From positions 5,766,001 through 5,830,000 of the forward strand of contig OY783212.1 of NCBI GenBank assembly GCA_963678705.1: a DNA stretch of 64,000 nucleotides, given 5' to 3'. Shown here in pieces: positions 57,150 to 64,000 of the stretch (its first letter is position 1; the number at the start of each line of letters is the position of its first letter). Both the position numbers and the translations under genes were made by a program. The notes under the pieces are model-generated. The model saw nothing but the letters and a program-made list of their open reading frames with translations. It did not search any database and was not told the DNA's origin. Origin of the DNA: Panorpa germanica. Lineage: Eukaryota; Arthropoda; Insecta; Mecoptera; Panorpidae.

Positions 57150-58955
57150 ACTCAGAACTGATGAAACGGGCATTTTAAATTAATTTCCTCTACCATTAAA
57201 CGGGTTTTACTTCTGTTTCTGAAACCTGATGTACCATTTACTCGTATTATTTACTCGTATTTTTAAAGGAAAATTAAATAGATCATTTATTTATTATATT
57301 TAAAATCCAATTGTTTTTGTTTAAGTTAAGTGTTTTAAATTTGACTATCTTACAATTTAAATTTAGTATTAAATATATTTTCTTATGCCATTGATAGGAT
57401 CTGGCATGTGACAGGATACACAGTTTAAAGGTCTTGTTTTGATTGAAGGAACTAAGTAAAATTAATGGAGATTAAGAGCTGGAACACACTGCGATTGTCC
57501 ACCTTTCAAGATCGCTTTTCTTGTATCTTCGGCTGTAGTCTTCAGTCGTTTTCACTTTAACTCTCCTTTGCATTTTTTGCCCTTTTTGAAATGTATATTC
57601 CGTCCATCTGCTAATTAAGTCCTCTGAGTGCACAATTTCTATTCTTTTAACCATATCCATCTCATTTATAAAGTTGTTTTATTATTCTTTTCCGTTGTTT
57701 TCTACTTATTTCTGTTTTTCTTGTATTTGTATCATATTATCATATTTGTGATTGTGGTAGCACATAACCAATTTAATTTGATTGCAATCAAACCCAGAAA
57801 ATATAACTCTGGCCCGGGGATGCAACCAGGACATAATAGTCAGTCACAGTACCCAGCACCCTGTTGATAAACAAGCACCTGTTTCTTCAAACCTGCATTC
57901 AACCTATTTATTAGAAGATTTTCTCTTTGATTTCGGTACAGAGAAAAGGCCGATGAACTCTCTAACTTAAAATCAATACCAAGTTAAAACATATATAGAA
58001 TAATTCAGTAACTCGAAATACACAAATTTGTAAAGGTTGAGGGAACACTGTTACGGTTCATTACAATAATAATATGATTTATCTAAAACACACGTTTCGT
58101 TCAGATGTGTTTCTAGTCTGAGTCTCCTAAGGGATGTGATTGGATGGTGGATGGTGGAAAGGGGGAGAGTGACGAGTTTGCTGGTTTACATCGTGTACAC
58201 ATTCTGTCAAGTGAATGGAAAGAATAATCAAATTTACTTCCTCTCTTTATCTTTGTGAATTGTTTATTTTTGAACAGATTCTGAACGTTATTATACATAG
58301 AAACCTATATATAACAATATTGGGTTAGAAAGGTACATATTTGATTTTCAAAAAGACTGTATTATAAAGTCTAATAGAAACAGGGAAACATGTGTTGCAA
58401 ATTTGAATGTGTATTAGGTATGATGTGATACGAGAATACAGGCTTTAGATAAAATTAAAATTACATTTTGCTATTGGTACAGTGCGGCACTTACGCTGCG
58501 GAAAAATCGAATATTAAGAGATATTGTTTTGTACCTTAATCCGTAAATGAATGAAATCCTTACTAATTTAATCTAATTTTAGATCTCTTTTAGCTATTTT
58601 TTTTTTATTATTCGAGATAGTTTTTCCAGTAATTTTTAAAACTATGTTTATGATATGTTTTGCATACCAATAAAAATAATTTCAAGTAATAATTAAAAAT
58701 CTTTACCAATAAAATTACATTTAACTGTATTAGTGTAAAGTTAAAGGAGCGTCCTTTAGTTCTTAAATTATAAGCGTTGCGTAAAGCCCAATACATATTT
58801 TGCTCATCTCACACAAATATACTCACCTTTTAAAGAACTGGAAAGGAGCTAGTAGGAAAGGTGTTATTAGCAGGTGGAGGAATATCCGGGACTCACACGT
58901 TTAGAGATTTCGGACAATTAAATTTGGCGAGAGGTTAAATTTATTCATTATTAGC
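57150..58955. other. Gene-free stretch
   Basis: The minus frame 57472-57660 (SEDLISRWTEYTFQ) faintly recalls LINE coding sequence but is too short to assign. A plausible GTGAGT donor on the minus strand near 58,829 could belong to a non-coding 5' exon, but nothing supports it further. Confidence 0.3.
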
Positions 58956-59252
58956 TAACCCGATAGACGGTGTCTTGTTCAAATTTCTTGAAATAAACAT
59001 CTGAATCAATTTTTCGACACAATTAGCTTGATTCACTATTTGAGAAGCATCTGCCAAACGACATTTGGGCACATAGTAGCAAAAATCTCATAGAAATAAT
59101 CATTTTCTGTTTTAACAAAATTTTCCTTTTCTTAAAAACCTTATTCAGACTATTACGAACATTTAAAAAAGAAATTAGCCAAATCGGTCGATCCGTTTTA
59201 AAGTGATGCGTTTATCAACGAACATTTCATTTTTATTTACATAGAGAGATTA
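58956..59252 (+). repeat. 3' end of an RTE-type non-LTR element
   Basis: It starts CTAACCCGATAGACGGTGTC and ends with AGCCAAATCGGTCGATCCGT..., AAAGTGATGCGTTTATCAAC and an ATTTTTATTTACATAGAGAGAT tail. The sequence AAATCGGTCxAxCCGTT...GCG...CAACGAAC...TTTTTATxTAxATAGA is a hallmark of RTE-clade 3' UTRs in insects. No coding part remains. Confidence 0.5.
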
Positions 59253-59432
59253 TAACGTTTTTAAAATAAAGTGAGAGTGAGACAATAATAATATTATCTG
59301 TTGGAGTCTCTGTAAAATAAATGAGATTATCTTTATTTTATTATACAATACATTGTGCATGAGCTTTTTGTTGAAATTCGCGTTATAGAAGAGGGTACTG
59401 TACTTTCACAATTTATTTAATTTAGTTTAATT

Positions 59433-59466
59433 CTATGAACTAAATTTAATTTAATTTAGTTCATAG
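59433..59466. repeat. Palindrome, 13-bp perfect arms
   Basis: CTATGAACTAAAT and ATTTAGTTCATAG around an 8-bp TTAATTTA centre. Confidence 0.7.
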
Positions 59467-60090
59467 GTGTATTATAAATGAGATACTTACCTAAGGTAGA
59501 AGGTTATAACGAGGACCTGATATCGATTATAACGACTATTTATATGAAATACATTCACCAAAGATTAGAACAATATAGTAATTAAACGTTACACCAAATT
59601 CACCACATTTCATCAATAGGCTGCGGCTAATAATCTGAATTTTGAGGTTAACTTTCATTATCGCATACCCACGTGTACGAGAATATAGGCCAAGGTATTA
59701 AAGCACAGTCAACTGGTAGTTACTAGTTAATTCCTATTGTCTGTGAATCATGAAGTAATTTGATAACAGAAATCTAATCACACGGTTATTTGGCTATCAA
59801 TTAGCTTAACGCATCCATTGCTACTGTTTCCAATTAATTCTGTTTAATTACACCTAATGGTTTACTTGAAATTAATACAGACTTAGAAATACATTGTAGT
59901 GAACGTTTTGTCCAGGCTTGTATGCATCCATTTAAGGGGGTTGAATCCCAAATATAACTTAGGCCAAGCTGAAAAAAGCATGAAAATCTGGGTACTACTC
60001 CCAAGAATCAGTAATATAATAAAAAAAAGAAGAAGAAAAATTAAAAAGAAATAATTGTCACCTAAAGATTAAATCCTAATCGGTTTTCGG

Positions 60091-60126
60091 TTTTATAGAA
60101 ATTAAGACATGGTTCACAAGCCCATT
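60091..60126. mobile_element. Solitary end of the 639-bp TIR element family
   Basis: Inverted copy of the 50022 terminus: AATGGGCTTGTGAACCATGT and TTAATTTCTATAAAA in complement. Only one end is recognisable here. A weaker relative is at 29706-29727. Confidence 0.5.
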
Positions 60127-62745
60127 GATATTTAAATGCAAATCTATCGGACATAGTCTACTGAAGGAGACCTAAGCCTTACAATAATCAAAAATAAATA
60201 AAATTACTAAACAAAATAGGATGCAACAGAAAATCAAATCATGAAATACGTTATCAGTAGCAGATGTTAAACAATAAAAAAAAATATTCATGAACCGGTG
60301 GAATAATACAGAAAAACCAAATTGAAAGAAACATACAAAATCAAAAGAATAATATGGACGAATCAGTACCTAAAATAAAAGCAACTTCATGCCGTTAAAA
60401 AAATTCTAAACGATCAATTCTAAGACGCCATCGATTTTCAGTTTCACCAGCATAAAAATAGCATTGATTTTAACTTCTAAGAAAAATCGATTTCCTAGAA
60501 AGATATTTTTTTAAAATTAGTTACACAATCAATACAGATACAATAATAGAACAGAACGATAAGATTGATAGAAAAAAGTGTGAAAAATCAAAATGTAAAG
60601 ACTTGACAAATGAATAAGATCACCCCTCAGCTTTACGTTACTCATCTCTGCTTTACATATTAAATGTAATGATTTGATTCATAAAATATGAATAACCTAC
60701 GAGTTACTTTTAGCTACAAATTTTGAACAGAACTTTTTTGTTATATTAAAATGTATATTTAACATTCTACCACATTGTAAACAAAGATATCAACCACGCT
60801 TGAAATGTTGAAAATATTAATTAATATTACGAAGTATAATAATGTAAAATATTCATCTATTCCGCGTTTCTTGTTTTACTTTATAATAATTTCAAATTAA
60901 CATAGCATATTTGTTTACAAACCAAAAATTCATTTATACATTCTATTATATTAATTAATTTTAATATTCATTTATAAAATTCATAAAGGGTAAAACCTCA
61001 AATTATTACTTCTGTGAAAGATTTTAATTTATGTATTTTTAGAATGTTATAAAGTTTGATTTATTCATTTAAAAATATTTCATTTTACTGATGGTTCAAA
61101 TTATTTATATTCTTGAGTCTTACTGCTTATATAATGGAATTTAATAATAGGTGTTTAATGGAATTATAGTAGAACAAATCTCATTCATAACTTACGAGTA
61201 ATTAGTACATTTTATAAGCAGTTCTTAGCATATACTAAAAAAAAAATTACTAAATATTTTCTCAAGCCTCACTGTGTATTTCAGAATATGCACGAATATG
61301 CATTTTTACTAAAATATGCAAAAATGTGCAAATTCCATATTGATGCAATAACAATTACATTTAATTTGGTACAAAGCAAGTAGTTTAAAAAAAAATTCAT
61401 ATAGATTCAAAATAAAATCTATGTTATGTTTAGTATATATCTAGATTGTTTTCTAATTGAATATTTGGTGGAGTGGAGAACATCCCCCATCCTCATTGTA
61501 CTTTCAAGGAATTGTTTAAACTTTAAAATACTTAGTGAACAAATTTCGTAATATACGCGTGTATCTTACAATTTATTAATGACGGCAAATGTGGATTTAA
61601 TGTAATCATTTTCTTCTTCATAAATTTCTAAATACTTAGTGTCACAAGAAAGTAAGTGGGTTGGTTCTGCATTCTATAGATTGCTAAGTTCCTGTATAAG
61701 AAAGAGAAAGACGATAATGATTATTAAACTTAAACTGTTTTGTCGTTGAACAACAGTTTGGAGCTCCATATCTTGGCAATTTACTGCGATATTAAACTTC
61801 CGGATTAAATTAATATTATTATTTATTATAATATCATTATTTTAATAATCCAACGTCGTATTATATTATATATTATTCACTTTACTGTTATGAAATTTAC
61901 ATATTGTATTCTTCCATGATATTTTGCGAAATAAAAAGTCAAGTTTTATTAGATATTGTCTTGTAATGTAGTTTCATACTTGCTAGCTTACTACAAGCTA
62001 ATTTAAGTGTTACATTGCGTTACATTTTCTAACTTTGATAACTTCTTTTGTGCATTTAACGATATAGAACTGTAGTATGTGTGTTTCTTACTTCAAAAGT
62101 AGTGAAATTAAAACTCAAATTTAAAAAATAACTTTAGAGAAACCTAAAAATAAATTATAAAGAATAGCAGGCGGAATACTCAATTAAGTAGTACGAGTAT
62201 ATCATAATAACATATCATCTTAACGTCAATTTTCTGTCTGATCTGATATATTAATAAAACATGTTTAAACTTACTTAGTTTTTGAACAGCCAGTCTAAAG
62301 TTATTTCAGTTGTAAAATTCCTTGCTTACGACCGAAGTATATGTACTTGTTTAATAAAAAAATAAATTAATTTAAAATGAAGTTACATGACTTAATAAGT
62401 TTAAACATTGAACGTAGTTTAAAGAGTTTTTACCGAGTAACGGCAGACTGTCAAAGTACAAAATACTACTGGCAGCGAACCCAACTTGTCTAGGTGGAAT
62501 GATGCGAAGGCACGAAATGTTATACGATAAAAAACATATTGCGTACTAAAAGAAGTTTCACGTAAAAATAAAAATGTTAGAATATTAAGTTAAGAATATT
62601 AAATTAATAATATAGAAATATATAGTTTATTCACCAAAGTTTATGAACCTGTTATTAATAAATACTTAAAAATGCTGCGAAGTTAAAATAAGTATGTATG
62701 AACGAGATGTGTGACTAACTAGGCATGCACCAAAGTCGTTGATCG
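60127..62745. other. Gene-free AT-rich stretch
   Basis: No exon or element recognised. A short frame at 62487 (TCLGGMMRRHEM) was tested as a PHPT1 exon and rejected. Confidence 0.4.
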
Positions 62746-62880
62746 ACAGTTGTGTAGCGAGAGCATTTCTCTTTCGATTGCCGCACCTCGCGTGTCTGCA
62801 GACATATTAGTCTGGCAGTGGCCTTCATTTGTATTAGATCTATATTTTTGTTTTGCCGGAAAAATGGTAATTGCTTAAAT
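62746..62880. repeat. Dispersed repeat, copy 2 (pair with 13,316)
   Basis: Same ordered blocks as at 13316 (ACAGTTGTGTAGC, TGTCTGCAGACAT, AGTCTGGCAG, TTTTTGTTTTGCCGGAAAAATGG). Confidence 0.5.
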
Positions 62881-63315
62881 AGAGCAACAAATTGTCGTGA
62901 AATTTCATATGAAACTTGAAGAACCATTTGTGAAACTTAACTTTTATTAAGTGCGAAAATGGTGTCGTAAATTGCACAAAGTTCTAATGTCACACCATCT
63001 GCCTTATTCGCCTGACCTTTTTTTATCTGTTCCTAAATTTTAAATTTGCATTAAAAGTTGTGAAGAAGACTTCCAGCACTGTTTTGAACAATGAAATATT
63101 CGCATGGAGCAATAGAGGAGGAGTATATATTTTAGGGGATAGTAAAATAATATACATAAATTTTACATGAAAAGTTTTACAGCCTTGGTATCGTCATTTT
63201 ATAGCCACACCTCGTATGTATAGAAAACAGATCATATTAATAACCTTTCTGTGGTGGCTCTATTCGACTTCGACAGTATTTCAATTTGTCAATCGTCTAA
63301 AGGTGGACCTACATG

Positions 63316-63418
63316 GGAACCGTATATGCGTTCTTTGTCGCACGACTATTTCTGTCCTTTTCTAAAAATATGAATTTGAACAGGACCGACATAGTCGGCA
63401 AAGAGTTACGGTTCAAGC
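63316..63418. mobile_element. Fold-back MITE, copy 2
   Basis: The left arm GGGAACCGTATATGCG, TTCTTTGTCGCACGACTATT and TCTGTCCTTTTC pairs with the right arm GAACAGGACCGACATAGTCG, GCAAAGAGTTACGGTTC around an AT-rich loop of about 15 bases. The arms are about 45 bp with scattered mismatches. A relative lies at 56521. Confidence 0.6.
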
Positions 63419-63801
63419 ATACAGTTACAACCTTATTGTACATTCCCGCATATTGTGTATTTAGTATTTCACAAATGCACCCGCTGTAATCATTGCAACC
63501 TGTCATTAGATGTTAACTAGTGTAATGCCTGTGCTTCAATTAATAGTGCCCTAAACATTACCTCTCTACGAACACAAACACGTATCATGATAAATTATAA
63601 TTTGAATGCTTTTAATAGGGATCATTATTGCAGGATGAAACATAACTCGAAATATCCTCTAATTAATTAATTTCATATAGTTAATATTTAAGTATTCATT
63701 AAATTGCACAAATAATAAACATTTTAAATTAATAAAAGCAATAAAATAGATGTAATATAGGATAGAGATGATCTTTGTAATTAGAATTAATTTAAAAAAA
63801 A

Positions 63802-63829
63802 AGACGTTTTTTTTTATATAAAAACGTCT
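63802..63829. repeat. Perfect 10-bp hairpin
   Basis: AGACGTTTTT and AAAAACGTCT with an 8-base loop of T/A. It resembles a stem-loop followed by mixed sequence, with no evidence of function. Confidence 0.6.
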
Positions 63830-64000
63830 ACTAAGTTTTGTGGAAATGAACACACTCCAATAAAACACATTGTACAAAGCAATCAGCACGGGTATTATAA
63901 ATTGCAAATTCCCATTACTTTTTATATACATAGTATAATATATAATTTTACGTGTTTCCAATTAAAAACTAAAAGAAAACTGGTCAGAACGAAACGAATC

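Noticed and set aside
57472-57660. 62-codon minus-strand ORF as a LINE or gene fragment
   Set aside because: Only a faint resemblance (SEDLISRWTEY) to LINE sequence; too short to support a call.
62439-62549. Plus-strand frame with TCLGGMMRRHEM and YDKKHIAY as a candidate second PHPT1 exon
   Set aside because: CLGG...H...DKK resembles the PHPT1 CLGGGRIxHxxxxKK order, but the spacing is off by one, the Gly and Ile of CLGGGRI are missing, a stop follows where GYS should be, and no acceptor gives the required phase with a DIY block.
1-64000. CRISPR arrays, operons, bacterial promoters or ribosome binding sites
   Set aside because: The window is eukaryotic nuclear DNA; no regularly spaced direct repeats of CRISPR type were seen.

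Overview
This is a 64 kb piece of an arthropod, most probably insect, nuclear genome. It is strongly AT-rich and gene-poor, with short coding exons bounded by GT/AG splice sites, long introns, and a dense background of decayed transposable elements (Helitrons, hAT, Tc1/mariner, MITEs, SINE-like units and LINEs). Nothing in it looks bacterial, viral or organellar. The insect order cannot be fixed from the sequence alone.

The left edge (1-1.8 kb) is the only compact gene cluster. Three exons of TRUB2, the mitochondrial TruB-type pseudouridine synthase, run leftward off the window. Head-to-head with it, about 550 bp away, is the first coding exon of PHPT1/janus (phosphohistidine phosphatase), ending in a good splice donor; no later PHPT1 exon was recognised anywhere in the window. 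A 133-codon open frame of unknown identity lies antisense just inside that intron.

From 6.4 to 27 kb the minus strand carries an arrestin-family gene in four recognised exons (26803-26950, 9988-10388, 8383-8527, 6440-7221). Their splice phases join into one continuous 491-residue frame. It covers the later N-domain, the hinge and the C-domain, and adds an unusual acidic, Asn/Ser-rich C-terminal tail. The exons for roughly the first 100 residues were not found; they lie to the right in an unrecognised exon or beyond the window. The 16 kb intron between 10.4 and 26.8 kb holds Helitrons, a hAT MITE, Tc1/mariner relics, a SINE-like copy and palindromes.

From 27 to 64 kb I recognise no host gene. 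The region holds repeats: a TA-flanked MITE with GGTACCTC ends; a possible hammerhead/Penelope-like motif; a hAT element with relic transposase and 8-bp target duplications; tRNA-derived SINEs, two of them interrupted by other DNA; three copies of a ~0.6 kb dispersed repeat (one near 7.5 kb); a 639-bp TIR element; a LINE that keeps an endonuclease domain and a poly(A) tail but has lost its reverse transcriptase; 3' ends of other LINEs; and fold-back elements.

The host genes do not form one pathway: TRUB2 acts on mitochondrial RNA, PHPT1 on phosphohistidine, and arrestin on receptor regulation and trafficking. I found no clear previously undescribed system. The most unusual items are the arrestin with an altered gate loop and long tail, the PHPT1 exon with no partner, the unidentified antisense frame, and several apparently unnamed repeat families.
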